A DNA stretch of 64,000 bases from Blastococcus sp. DSM 46786 (lineage in GTDB: Bacteria; Actinomycetota; Actinomycetes; Mycobacteriales; Geodermatophilaceae). Where the stretch lies: contig NZ_FOAO01000010.1 in assembly GCF_900109665.1 (NCBI RefSeq), positions 1 through 64,000 on the forward strand, given 5' to 3'. The notes beneath the pieces are model-generated. The model made no database searches and had not been told where the DNA came from. It was given only the letters and a program-made list of their open reading frames with translations. The position numbers and the translations under genes are program-made. Below, piece by piece: positions 37,970-46,677 of the stretch; the stretch's first letter is position 1; each line of letters begins with the position of its first letter.

Positions 37970-38778
37970 CGCCGACCGCGCTCACCGTGGCCGGCAGCGA
38001 CCCCAGCGGCGGCGCGGGCGTCCAGGCGGACCTGAAGACCTTCAGCGCCCTCGGCACCTACGGGACGGCGGTGCTCACCGCGCTCACCGCGCAGAGCACC
38101 CGCGGCGTCACCGGCGTGCACCCCGTGCCCGCGCCGTTCGTCACCGAGCAGCTGCACACCCTGCTCGACGACGTCGCGGTGCACGCCACCAAGCTCGGCA
38201 TGCTGGGCAGCGCGGACGTAGTGCGGGCGGTGGCCGCCGTGCTGGCCGAGCGGCGCCCCGGCCCGGTCGTCTGCGACCCGGTGATGGTGGCCACCAGCGG
38301 CCACCGGCTGATCGACGACGACGCGGTGGCCGCGGTCCGCACCGAGCTGCTGCCGGTGGCCGACCTCATCACGCCCAACGTGCCGGAGGCCGCCGCGCTG
38401 CTGGACGCCGCACCGGCGGCCGACGTCGCCGCGCTGCACGAGCAGGCGCGGGCGCTGCTGGCCCTCGGACCCCGCGCGGTGCTGCTCAAGGGCGGCCACC
38501 TGGGCGGGCCCGAGAGCGTCGACGTCCTCGCCACCGCCTCCGGCACCACCGAGAGCCGGCGGCCCCGCGTCGACACGACGGCGACGCACGGCACCGGGTG
38601 CACGCTCTCCTCGGCGCTGGCCGCGCTCGCCGCCCGCGCCGGTGGGACCCCCGACTGGGCCGCCCTGGTGGAGCCCGCCCGCGACTACCTGCAGCGGGCG
38701 CTCGCCGCGGGCGCCGCGCTGGGGATCGGCTCCGGCTCCGGCCCGGTGCACCACTTCGCCGGGATCTGGCCGGCGTGA
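37966..38778 (+). CDS. thiD: Hydroxymethylpyrimidine (phosphate) kinase
   Basis: 270 aa ribokinase-fold enzyme. TVAGSDPSGGAGVQADLKTFSALGTYG is the ThiD N-terminus, and TTATHGTGCTLSSALAALAA holds the anion-hole GTGC with the catalytic Asp region nearby (VDTTATHGTGC). It phosphorylates HMP and HMP-phosphate. GTG at 37966 overlaps thiE, and the stop overlaps tenA. Confidence 0.94.
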   Translation: MTPTALTVAGSDPSGGAGVQADLKTFSALGTYGTAVLTALTAQSTRGVTGVHPVPAPFVTEQLHTLLDDVAVHATKLGMLGSADVVRAVAAVLAERRPGPVVCDPVMVATSGHRLIDDDAVAAVRTELLPVADLITPNVPEAAALLDAAPAADVAALHEQARALLALGPRAVLLKGGHLGGPESVDVLATASGTTESRRPRVDTTATHGTGCTLSSALAALAARAGGTPDWAALVEPARDYLQRALAAGAALGIGSGSGPVHHFAGIWPA

Positions 38779-39443
38779 CCGGCTTCTGCGACCGGGCCTG
38801 GGCGGCGACGGCCGATCTCCGCCGGGTGATCGACGAGCTGCCCTTCCTCGCCGAGCTGGCGGACGGCACCCTCGCCCCGGAGGCGTTCCGCCACTACCTG
38901 GAGCAGGACGCGCTCTACCTCGGCGGCTACGCCCGGGCGCTCGCGCTGCTGGCAGCCCGGGCACCCGATGCGCCGGCGGCCGCGTTCTGGGCCGGCTCGG
39001 CGCAGAACTGCGCGGTGGAGACCCAGCTGCACGCCGACCTGCTCGGCACCGACCTGCTGGGGACACCGGACGGCGCGCCGGTCGCGTCGCCGACCTGCCT
39101 GGCGTACACGTCCTACCTGGTGGCGACGGCAGCGACGGCGCCCTACCCGGCCGCCGCCGCGGCCGTCCTGCCCTGCTACTGGGTGTACGCCCACGTCGGA
39201 AGCCGCCTGGCCCCGGTGGCGCGGTCGGCCGCCGACCACCCCTACCGCCGGTGGGTCGCCACCTACGACGCCGCCCCGTTCCAGGAGGCCACGGCCACCG
39301 CCCGCCGGCTGACCGACGCCGCGGCGCGGTCGGCCCCCGACCAGGAGGCCGCGATGCTCACCGCGTTCGCCGTCGCCACCCGGTACGAGCTCGAGTTCTG
39401 GCGTGCCGCCCACGCCCGCGAGAGCTGGGCCGTCCCGGTCTGA
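38775..39443 (+). CDS. tenA: TenA-family thiaminase II / aminopyrimidine hydrolase
   Basis: 222 aa all-helical protein. DALYLGGYARALALLAA, the active-site Cys134 in VLPCYWVYAHVG and the C-terminal Glu in RYELEFWRAA match TenA. In this context it recovers HMP from degraded thiamine (aminopyrimidine salvage), feeding ThiD. GTG at 38775 overlaps the thiD stop by four bases. It is the last gene of the riboswitch-controlled operon. Confidence 0.9.
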   Translation: MTGFCDRAWAATADLRRVIDELPFLAELADGTLAPEAFRHYLEQDALYLGGYARALALLAARAPDAPAAAFWAGSAQNCAVETQLHADLLGTDLLGTPDGAPVASPTCLAYTSYLVATAATAPYPAAAAAVLPCYWVYAHVGSRLAPVARSAADHPYRRWVATYDAAPFQEATATARRLTDAAARSAPDQEAAMLTAFAVATRYELEFWRAAHARESWAVPV

Positions 39444-39491
39444 CCGCGGGCCGCACGCCCCGGCCGGGCGGGGACGGGCGATCATCGGGGC

Positions 39492-40829
39492 ATGAGGCGG
39501 GAGGCGAGCATCCTGCACCTGGACCTCGACGCCTTCTTCGCCGCCGTGGAACAGCGCGACAAGCCCTCGCTGCGCGGCCGGCCGGTGGTCGTCGGCGGCG
39601 TGGGTGGCCGGGGCGTCGTCGCCACCGCGTCCTACGAGGCGCGGGCCTACGGGGCGCGGTCGGCGATGTCCACCGCGGAGGCGCGCCGGCGATGCCCGGC
39701 GGGCACGGCGTTCCTCGGTGGCCGGTTCGCCGCCTACCGCCGCACCTCCGACGTCGTCATGGACCTGCTGCGCGAGCTCTCCCCGCTCGTGGAGCCCGTC
39801 TCGATCGACGAGGCCTACGTCGACCTCGCCGCCGGCCCCGGCCATGACCTCTCGATTTCCGGTGTGACAGAACTGGCCGAGGGGCTCAAGGAGCGGATCG
39901 CGAGCGCCACCGGAGGGGTCACCGGGTCGGTCGGCGTCGGCAGCTCGAAGCTGATGGCCAAGATCGCCTCCGACCTGCAGAAGCCCGACGGCCTCGTCGT
40001 CGTCCCGCCGGGCGGTGAGCTCGACCTGCTGCACCCGTTGCCGGTCACCCGGCTCGGCGGCGTCGGGCCGGCGACGGCGGAGCGGCTGCACCAGGTCGGG
40101 GTGCGGACCGTCGGGGACCTGGCCGCCAAGTCGCTGCCCGACCTCGTGGCGCTGGCCGGCCGCGCGCACGGCGCCGGGCTGCACGCCGTGGCCCGCGCCG
40201 AGGACGACCGCGCCGTCGTCCCCGACCGGGAGGTGAAGTCGGTGTCGCACGAGGAGACGTTCGAGCGGGACCTCACCGACCTCGTCGTGCTGAACCGGGA
40301 GATCGACTCGATGGCGGCCCGGGTCGGGGCGAGGCTGCGCACCTCCGCGATCTCGGGCCGCACCGTCACGCTCAAGCTGCGCCGCTACGACTTCACGACG
40401 ATCACCCGCTCCCAGACGCTGCCGCAGCCCACCGACGACCCCCGGCTGATCGCCGCCACGGCCCGCCGGCTGCTCACCGAGGCGGGCACCGGCGGGGGGT
40501 TGCGCCTGCTGGGGGTCGGGGTCTCCGGGCTCTCGCTCTACGCGCAGGGTGACCTCTTCACGGCCGACGACGAGGAGCCGGACGAGACCGCGGCACCCGA
40601 GCCGGAGACGACCGCGGAGCCGCCGCAGCCGGTGGAGAAGCGCTGGTGGCCGGGGCAGGACGTGCGGCACGAGGAGCACGGGCCGGGCTGGGTGTGGGGC
40701 CGCGGGCTCGGCCGGGTGACCGTGCGTTTCGAGGGCCCGTTGACGCCGCCCGGCCCGGTGCGCACGCTGGCCGCCGACGACCCGGCGCTGCAGCCCGGCG
40801 ACCCACCCGACTGGAGGACCCCTTCATGA
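39492..40829 (+). CDS. dinB: DNA polymerase IV (Y family)
   Basis: 445 aa. ILHLDLDAFFAAVEQRDKPSLRGRPVVVGG, YEARAYGARSAMS and the catalytic SIDEAYVDL are Y-family motifs, with thumb and little-finger domains following. A C-terminal extension of about 75 residues (from TADDEEPDETAAPEPE, then WWPGQDVRHEEHGPGWVWGRGLGRVTVRFEG) is seen in some actinobacterial homologues. No SOS-type operator is visible in the 48 bp upstream. Its stop overlaps the next gene's ATG (ATGA). Confidence 0.93.
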   Translation: MRREASILHLDLDAFFAAVEQRDKPSLRGRPVVVGGVGGRGVVATASYEARAYGARSAMSTAEARRRCPAGTAFLGGRFAAYRRTSDVVMDLLRELSPLVEPVSIDEAYVDLAAGPGHDLSISGVTELAEGLKERIASATGGVTGSVGVGSSKLMAKIASDLQKPDGLVVVPPGGELDLLHPLPVTRLGGVGPATAERLHQVGVRTVGDLAAKSLPDLVALAGRAHGAGLHAVARAEDDRAVVPDREVKSVSHEETFERDLTDLVVLNREIDSMAARVGARLRTSAISGRTVTLKLRRYDFTTITRSQTLPQPTDDPRLIAATARRLLTEAGTGGGLRLLGVGVSGLSLYAQGDLFTADDEEPDETAAPEPETTAEPPQPVEKRWWPGQDVRHEEHGPGWVWGRGLGRVTVRFEGPLTPPGPVRTLAADDPALQPGDPPDWRTPS

Positions 40830-42400
40830 CCACCACGGCGACGCGCTCCTGGTGGGGCTGGGGGACGACCGACCAGGCACTCCCCGACGACGAGTGCGCT
40901 GCGCTCGCCGCGCTCCTCCCGGGGCTGCCCGCGCGCCCGCGGCCGGTGCCGGACGTGCGGGATCTCGTGCTCCCGCCGACCCGGATCGCCCCGCCGTCGA
41001 CCCTGCCGGTGACCACCGATCCGGCGGCGCGCGCCGCCCGCGCCTTCGGCAAGGCCTACCGCGACGTCGTCCGGGCGCTGTCGGGGAACCTCGCCGGCGC
41101 ACCGGACGCCGTCGCCCGGCCCGCTACCGAGGCCGAGGTCGTCGACCTGCTCGACTGGGCCGCCGCCTCGGACGTCGTCGTGGTGCCCGTGGGTGGCGGC
41201 AGCTCGGTGGTGGGCGGGGTGGAGTACCGCGGCGACCGACCCTGGCTCGCGCTGGAGCTGACCGCGCTGGACCGCGTGCTGGAGGTCGACCCGGTGAGCC
41301 GGGCCGCGCGGATCCAGGGCGGCGCGCTCGGGCCGGTGCTCGAGGCGCAGCTGCGGCCGCACGGCCTGACGCTGCGGCACTTCCCGCAGAGCTTCGAGTT
41401 CTCCACGCTCGGCGGCTGGCTGGCCACCCGGGCCGGCGGCCACTACGCGACCCTGCACACCCACGTCGACGACCTGGTGGAGTCGCTGCGGGTGGTCACG
41501 CCGGTGGGCATCAGCGATTCGTGGCGGCTGCCCGGCTCGGGCGCCGGCCCCTCGCCCGACCGGCTCTTCCTCGGCTCGGAGGGCACGCTCGGCGTCCTCA
41601 CCGAGGCCTGGATGCGGCTGCAGGACCGGCCCCGCTGGAAGGCCTCGGCGTCGGCGACGTTCACCGGGGCCACGGCCGCGTTCGAGGCCGTCCGCGCGAT
41701 CGCGCAGGCCGGGCTGCACCCGGCGAACTGCCGGCTGCTGGACCCCGGCGAGGCGGCGCTGGCCGGCGCCGCGTCGGGAGAGTGGGTGCTGGTCCTCGGC
41801 GTGGAGTCCGCGGCGCACCCGGTGGCGGGCCGGCTGGCCGAGCTGACGGACCTGGCGCGCGCGCACGGGGGCCGGGTCGCCGACGCCGCGGGGGCGGGCG
41901 ATGCGGCCGCGGACGCCTGGCGCAGCAGCTTCCTGCGCATGCCGTACGTCCGCGACGGGCTGGCCCGGATGAGCGCGCTCGTGGAGACCTTCGAGACGGC
42001 GTGCACCTGGGACCGCCTCGAGGAGCTGTACGCGACCGTGCGCACCGAGGTGGGGGACGCCGTGGCGCGGGTGACCGGTGCACCCGGGCTCGTCAACTGC
42101 CGGCTCACCCACGTCTACCCCGACGGCGCCGCGCCGTACTTCACCGTGCTCGCCGCCGGGCGTCCCGGCGCAGAGGTGGCGATGTGGGACGAGGTGAAGG
42201 CGGCGGCCTCCGAGGTGCTGGGGCGCCTCGGGGCGACGATCACCCACCACCACGCGGTCGGCCGGGACCACCGCCCCGGGTACGACCGGCAGCGCCCGGA
42301 GCCCTTCGCCGTCGCGCTGCGCGCGACCAAGTCCGCGCTCGACCCGGCCGGGGTGCTCAACCCGGGGGTGCTGCTCGACGAACTGCCTGCCGGCCGCTGA
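40826..42400 (+). CDS. Alkyl-DHAP synthase-like FAD-binding oxidoreductase
   Basis: 524 aa. The N-terminal PCMH FAD domain includes VVPVGGGSSVVGGV and GGALGPVLEAQLRPHGLTLRHFPQSFEFSTLGGWLATRAGGHYAT; the C-terminal cap contains the triple-His segment ITHHHAVGRDHRPGY, a hallmark of alkyldihydroxyacetonephosphate synthases. It may therefore make an ether lipid bond or oxidise a related hydroxy acid. ATG at 40826, after GGAGG, overlaps the dinB stop, so the two unrelated functions share a transcript. Confidence 0.83.
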   Translation: MTTTATRSWWGWGTTDQALPDDECAALAALLPGLPARPRPVPDVRDLVLPPTRIAPPSTLPVTTDPAARAARAFGKAYRDVVRALSGNLAGAPDAVARPATEAEVVDLLDWAAASDVVVVPVGGGSSVVGGVEYRGDRPWLALELTALDRVLEVDPVSRAARIQGGALGPVLEAQLRPHGLTLRHFPQSFEFSTLGGWLATRAGGHYATLHTHVDDLVESLRVVTPVGISDSWRLPGSGAGPSPDRLFLGSEGTLGVLTEAWMRLQDRPRWKASASATFTGATAAFEAVRAIAQAGLHPANCRLLDPGEAALAGAASGEWVLVLGVESAAHPVAGRLAELTDLARAHGGRVADAAGAGDAAADAWRSSFLRMPYVRDGLARMSALVETFETACTWDRLEELYATVRTEVGDAVARVTGAPGLVNCRLTHVYPDGAAPYFTVLAAGRPGAEVAMWDEVKAAASEVLGRLGATITHHHAVGRDHRPGYDRQRPEPFAVALRATKSALDPAGVLNPGVLLDELPAGR

Positions 42401-42434
42401 GCGCACCGGGCCGTCCGCCCTGTAGAACGGCTGC

Positions 42435-43049
42435 ATGGCCGAACGCCCCGAACCCAGCGCCTGGACCCGCATGACGCAGGAGGACCCCGAGCACTCGGCC
42501 GCCTACGTGCAGCGGTTCCGCACGCTCGCGGAGCAGGGGATGGACCTGGTGGGGGAGGCGCGGCTGGTCGACGCGATGCTGCCGCGCGGATCGCGGGTGC
42601 TGGACGCCGGCTGCGGGCCCGGCCGGGTCGGCGCCCACCTGCACGAGGTCGGTCACCGGGTGGTGGGCGTCGACGTCGACCCGGTGCTGATCGCGGCGGC
42701 CGAGGAGGACCACCCCGGCCCGCGGTGGCTCGTCGGCGACCTCGCCGAGCTGGACCTCCCGGCGCGGGGCATCGACGAGCCCTTCGACGCGATCGTCAGC
42801 GCCGGCAACGTGATGGCGTTCCTCGCACCCTCCACCCGGGGCGCCGTGCTGCGCCGGCTGCGCGCCCACATCGCGTCGGACGGCCGGGCGGTCATCGGTT
42901 TCGGCGCCGACCGCGGCTACGACTTCGACGAGTTCCTGGACGACGCGCGCGCGGCGGGCTGGGCCCCGGACCTGCTGCTTGCCACCTGGGACCTGCGGCC
43001 GTTCACCCCCGGCGCGGACTTCCTGGTGGCGGTGCTGCGCCCCGCCTGA
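42435..43049 (+). CDS. SAM-dependent methyltransferase
   Basis: 204 aa. Motif I is VLDAGCGPGRVGAHL, followed by VVGVDVDPVLIAAA and a motif near FDAIVSAGNVMAFL, a class I Rossmann methyltransferase. The substrate cannot be inferred. It starts 34 bp after the flavoprotein gene and may be co-transcribed with it. A hairpin after its stop separates it from the convergent toroid-protein gene. Confidence 0.85.
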   Translation: MAERPEPSAWTRMTQEDPEHSAAYVQRFRTLAEQGMDLVGEARLVDAMLPRGSRVLDAGCGPGRVGAHLHEVGHRVVGVDVDPVLIAAAEEDHPGPRWLVGDLAELDLPARGIDEPFDAIVSAGNVMAFLAPSTRGAVLRRLRAHIASDGRAVIGFGADRGYDFDEFLDDARAAGWAPDLLLATWDLRPFTPGADFLVAVLRPA

Positions 43050-43062
43050 GCAGCCCAGAGCA

Positions 43063-43099
43063 CCGTGCGGCCCGCCAGGGTCATCGGCGGACCGCACGG
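43063..43099. terminator. Bidirectional terminator-like hairpin
   Basis: CCGTGCGG (43063-43070) pairs with CCGCACGG (43092-43099), extended inward by CCGCC/GGCGG after one mismatch. It lies between the convergent methyltransferase and toroid-protein genes. Confidence 0.6.
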
Positions 43100-43141
43100 C
43101 ACGCCCGGCGTTCGGATCCCGAGTGCTCCGCGGATGGGCGC

Positions 43142-44029
43142 TCAGAGGCGGCCGTTGGCACGCAGCAGGAGCAGCGCCTGCACCGTCCGGTGGCCGCGCC
43201 ACTCGAGCACGGCCGCCGGGGACCAGCTGTCGAAGTCGACCGTCCAGCCGCCGTCGGCCTGCTGACCCGCGGCGAGCCGGTCGAGCTCGGCGACCACGAC
43301 CGCCGGGGCGAACAGGGACCTGGCCGGCCCACCGGGCAGCGGAGCGAAGTCGAGCGGGCGCATGTGCTCGTCCGGCGCACCCCCGGCCACGTGCAGCAGC
43401 CCGTCCTCCGGCACGTGCGGCCGCAGGCGCTCCACCAGGTCCGCGGCGTCCGGCCGGACCACGGCGGCGGCGTCGAGGAACCGCACCGCGAACGCCAGCT
43501 CCATGGCGTGCGCGCTGCCGTCGAGCGCACTGATGGCGTCCAGGCAGTAGCCGGTCGCCCGGGCCAGCCACGGGTGCCCGGCCACGGCAGGGTCGGCGGC
43601 GGCGACCAGGTGTGCCGTCGCGGCGACGACGGCGGTGATCTGCAGCGAGGACCGGGTGGGGTCGGCCCCGGCCCAGAACGGGGCGCACGCGGCCGGATCG
43701 GGCACCGGCAGCGCGAAGGGCAGGCCGCCGTCGGGCAGGGTCGCCGCCGCCAGCCAGTCGCAGAGCTCGAGGGCGCGGCCCGTCGTGGCGGGGGCGACGT
43801 CGGCGAACACCTCCAGCGCGTGCAGCGCCCCACCCGGCTGGCTGGTGGCCGAGCGCAGGTCGGGCTCCAGCCCCCACCCGTAGCCACCGTCGGCGTTCCG
43901 GTAGCCGTCGACGGCGGCGAGCACCGGTTCCGGCGTCCCCCCGCTGAACAGCAGCTCGAAGCGGCGGCGGTCGAGGACGCGCCCGGCCGTGGCGAGGAAG
44001 TCGGCGGCAGCGGTGAGGTCGACGGTCAC
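43142..44029 (-). CDS. Prenyltransferase/terpene cyclase-like alpha-toroid protein
   Basis: 295 aa. Repeated Gly-Gly-Tyr/Trp motifs (RNADGGYGWGLEPDLR, LPDGGLPFAL, QQADGGWTVDFDSWSPAAVLEWRGHRTVQALLLL) suggest an alpha/alpha toroid of the squalene cyclase-prenyltransferase type. No DxDD or DDxxD active-site motif is seen, so catalysis is doubtful. GTG at 44029 is preferred; GTG at 44047 would add six residues. Downstream of, and possibly co-transcribed with, the CoA-transferase gene. Confidence 0.7.
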   Translation of the reverse strand: MTVDLTAAADFLATAGRVLDRRRFELLFSGGTPEPVLAAVDGYRNADGGYGWGLEPDLRSATSQPGGALHALEVFADVAPATTGRALELCDWLAAATLPDGGLPFALPVPDPAACAPFWAGADPTRSSLQITAVVAATAHLVAAADPAVAGHPWLARATGYCLDAISALDGSAHAMELAFAVRFLDAAAVVRPDAADLVERLRPHVPEDGLLHVAGGAPDEHMRPLDFAPLPGGPARSLFAPAVVVAELDRLAAGQQADGGWTVDFDSWSPAAVLEWRGHRTVQALLLLRANGRL

Positions 44030-44060
44030 CGTGCCAGCCTTCCCCACCTGGCCGACGGTG

Positions 44061-45380
44061 TCAGCGGGGCAGCCACCGGGGTCGCGTGCCCGGCGGCAGC
44101 AGCGCCCCGGTCGTGAACGGGGGTGCCCCCGGCGGGCCGACCACGGTCACCGGCCCGGCCGGGGACGGCAGCTCGACCAGCCACGGGCCGGGATCGGGCG
44201 GGTTGCCCGGCGGCTCGTGCCCGGGTCCGGTTCCCAGCAGCCAGTGCGCGGTGGCGGCGAGCGAGAGCTCCGCGCACCAGCCGCCGCCCTCGTCCTGCTG
44301 GCGACCGATCAGCCCCAGGACGGCGGCCGCCGCCAGGTGACCGGTCGCGTGGTCGAGCGCCTGCACCGGCAGCGCACCGGGGGCCTCGTCGCCCCCGTAC
44401 AACGCGGCGATGCCGGTCGCCGCCTGCACCAGCGAGTCGAACCCCCGGCGGCTCCCCCACGGGCCGCGGGTGCCCCACGCCGACAGCCGGGCCACCACCA
44501 GGTGCGGGTACCGCTCGGCCAGCGAGCCGGGGTCCAGGCCGTGGGCGTCCAGCGCGCCCGGCCGGTAGCCCTGGACGACGACGTCGGCCGCGGCCACCAG
44601 CTCCTCCACCCGCGCGCGGTCGTGCCGGTCGGCCAGGTCGAGCAGCACGTGCCGCTTCCCCGCGCCGGTGTCGTCCAGCAGGGCGGGGTCGTCGGGCGCC
44701 TGCGGGGCGTCGATCCGCAGGACGTCGGCCCCCTGCGCCGCCAGCGCCCGGGTGGCCACCGGGCCGGCGATGACCCGGGTCAGATCGAGCACCCGGAGCC
44801 CGCGCAGCCCGACCCTGCGCCCCGGGTGCGCGGCGGTGCGGGCCACGGCCACGAGGGGGCGCTCGCGCACCGCCGCGGCCTGGGGGAGCGCCGCCCAGGC
44901 CGCGGCGCCACGGACGGCCGCCGCCGCCCCGCCGGCCGCGACGACCGCCGTCTCCAGCTCCTCGGCGCGCCACCCGAGCGCCGCCGACGCGACGTCCTCC
45001 CCCAGCACCGCCGTCGCGGCGGCGCGGTGTCGCGGGTAGTTGCCGTGCAGCCGGACCCAGCCATCGGCGGTGCGCCAGAACCGCGACAGCGGGGCGAACC
45101 CGCCGCCGGCTGGTTTCCCGTGAAACCTCACGTGCCGCTCACCGGCGAAGGACGCGGCCACGTGCCCGGCATCGAGGGAGAGCGGCCCGGGCGAAGCGTC
45201 CTCGAGCGCCCGGGCGGCGAGCAGCTGCGCAGCGACCGCGCCGACCGCCAGGCCCGGGACGTCGAGGGCGCCGCCCAGCCCCGTCCGCGCGCGCAGCACC
45301 GGCGCACCGACGTCCCAGGTGGCGCCGACCGCCGTCCGCACCTCGTCGACCAGCCCGGCCGCACCCGGGGGGAGCGTCAC
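44061..45380 (-). CDS. Class III CoA-transferase (CaiB/BaiF family)
   Basis: 439 aa. GLRVLDLTRVIAGPVATRALAAQGADVLRID, GKRHVLLDLADRHDRARVEELVAAADVVVQGYRPGAL and WGTRGPWGSRRGFDSLVQAATGIA are family III CoA-transferase motifs, here in the second half of the protein with an extra N-terminal domain of about 200 residues. It moves CoA between organic acids; the acid is unknown. GTG at 45380 overlaps the PucR gene stop, so both are translated together. Confidence 0.83.
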   Translation of the reverse strand: MTLPPGAAGLVDEVRTAVGATWDVGAPVLRARTGLGGALDVPGLAVGAVAAQLLAARALEDASPGPLSLDAGHVAASFAGERHVRFHGKPAGGGFAPLSRFWRTADGWVRLHGNYPRHRAAATAVLGEDVASAALGWRAEELETAVVAAGGAAAAVRGAAAWAALPQAAAVRERPLVAVARTAAHPGRRVGLRGLRVLDLTRVIAGPVATRALAAQGADVLRIDAPQAPDDPALLDDTGAGKRHVLLDLADRHDRARVEELVAAADVVVQGYRPGALDAHGLDPGSLAERYPHLVVARLSAWGTRGPWGSRRGFDSLVQAATGIAALYGGDEAPGALPVQALDHATGHLAAAAVLGLIGRQQDEGGGWCAELSLAATAHWLLGTGPGHEPPGNPPDPGPWLVELPSPAGPVTVVGPPGAPPFTTGALLPPGTRPRWLPR

Positions 45381-46585
45381 GCCGGCCCGGCAGGCTGCGG
45401 GCGGGGCGCGACACCGAGCGCGATGGTCAGCTCCAGCACTGCCTGCGGTTCCTCCAGCCCGGGGCCGTAGAGCTCGCGCAGCTGGGTCATCCGGTAGCGC
45501 ACCGTCTGGGGGTGCACGTACAGGGCGGCGGCCACCTGGTCGCGCCGGCCGTGGTGGAGCAGCCAGCAGCGCAGCGTCTCGGTGAGCTTCTCGCGCGCGG
45601 TCTCCCCCACCTCCTGCAGCGGGGCCAGCACCCGGGCCCTCAGGTCGGCCAGCGCCTCCTCGTCGGCGCGCAGGACCAGCTCCGCCAGCCGCGCATCGGT
45701 GTCCAGCGGCGCGTCGTCCTCCTCGGCCACGCCCAGCCGCAGCGCCCGGAGCGCCCGGCCGTACGAGGCCTGCGCGCCCCACCAGGGCCGGGCGGGCCCC
45801 ACCACGGCACGGCGGCCCGCCAGCCCGCGCAGCAGCGCGCCGCGGGCGGCCCCGTCGGCGTCCGGCACCAGCAGCACCGCCAGCTCCCCCGGCGCGTCCA
45901 GCCCCGGCAGGTCCTCCGTCGCGACCAGGGTGCGCGGGTCCAGCGAGACCAGCGCGCCGCGCACCCTGCCCTCGGGCAGCAGCACGGCGGTCAGCGTGCG
46001 CGGCGGGGCCCACTCCGCCCGCTGCGCCATCTCGGCGAGCTCGGTGTGCGGGCTCCCGGTGAGCAGGCCGCGCGCCAACCGCTCGAGCAGCCGCTGGCGC
46101 GCCCGGCCGCTGGAGGCCAGCTCGTCGGCGTGCCCGGCGACGCTCGCCGCGGAGAGCCGGTCGATGTAGGCGAACACCAGCTCGGCGAACCGGGCCAGCG
46201 ACATGGGGTCCAGGCCCGCGCGGACGGCGGTGGCGCTCATGTCCCGCCACGACACCCGCGCGCCGACCCGGTAGGCGGCCAGCAGGGCGTCCATCGACCG
46301 GCCGCTGCGCGCCTCGCCGCGACCCAGGGCGTAGGCGGCCTCGACGACGGGGCCGCCCGGGGTGCCGGCGTCCACGTTGCCCCCGTCGGCGGCCACCTGC
46401 AGGAACCCCCGGAGCGCCAGCTCGACCGCGGTGGAGATCTTCCGCCCCATCGGGCCGAGGAACGCATCGGCGTAGCTCGGGACGCCCACGATGATCTCCT
46501 CGACGGCCCGCTCGGCCACCGCCGGCAGGTCGGCGCGCATCGCCTCCGCCACCGCCTCCGGGAACGGTGCAGGGTCCACCGGCAT
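45377..46585 (-). CDS. PucR-type transcriptional regulator
   Basis: 402 aa. The C-terminal PucR helix-turn-helix is LTETLRCWLLHHGRRDQVAAALYVHPQTVRYRMTQLRELYG; the preceding region has a GGDEF-like degenerate domain and an N-terminal sensor helical domain. It is divergent from the reductase-desaturase genes, with an inverted repeat TGTTC-N5-GAACA in the 92-bp gap, so it is likely their regulator. ATG at 46585 has AGGAGG five bases upstream. Confidence 0.85.
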   Translation of the reverse strand: MPVDPAPFPEAVAEAMRADLPAVAERAVEEIIVGVPSYADAFLGPMGRKISTAVELALRGFLQVAADGGNVDAGTPGGPVVEAAYALGRGEARSGRSMDALLAAYRVGARVSWRDMSATAVRAGLDPMSLARFAELVFAYIDRLSAASVAGHADELASSGRARQRLLERLARGLLTGSPHTELAEMAQRAEWAPPRTLTAVLLPEGRVRGALVSLDPRTLVATEDLPGLDAPGELAVLLVPDADGAARGALLRGLAGRRAVVGPARPWWGAQASYGRALRALRLGVAEEDDAPLDTDARLAELVLRADEEALADLRARVLAPLQEVGETAREKLTETLRCWLLHHGRRDQVAAALYVHPQTVRYRMTQLRELYGPGLEEPQAVLELTIALGVAPRPQPAGPA

Positions 46586-46595
46586 CGCGCCTCCT

Positions 46596-46610
46596 TGTTC
46601 TCCGGGAACA
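46596..46610. promoter_or_regulatory. Putative operator between pucR-type gene and reductase
   Basis: TGTTC-TCCGG-GAACA is a perfect 5-bp inverted repeat, 11 bp upstream of the regulator's start codon and 68 bp upstream of the reductase start. Suited to a dimeric regulator such as the adjacent PucR protein. Confidence 0.4.
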
Positions 46611-46677
46611 GAACCTACCGCCCGATTCACGTCCCGGGCACAGGTATTTGGTCGCCGGCCTGGGAAAGCTCTAGAGC

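Noticed and set aside
39444-39491. LexA/SOS box before dinB
   Set aside because: No GAAC-N4-GTTC-like sequence is present in the gap.
45113-45126. GTTTCCCGTGAAAC as a fourth parS site
   Set aside because: The central ACGT is broken (CCGT), and the flanks differ from the three identical sites; a single mismatch at the core usually abolishes ParB binding.
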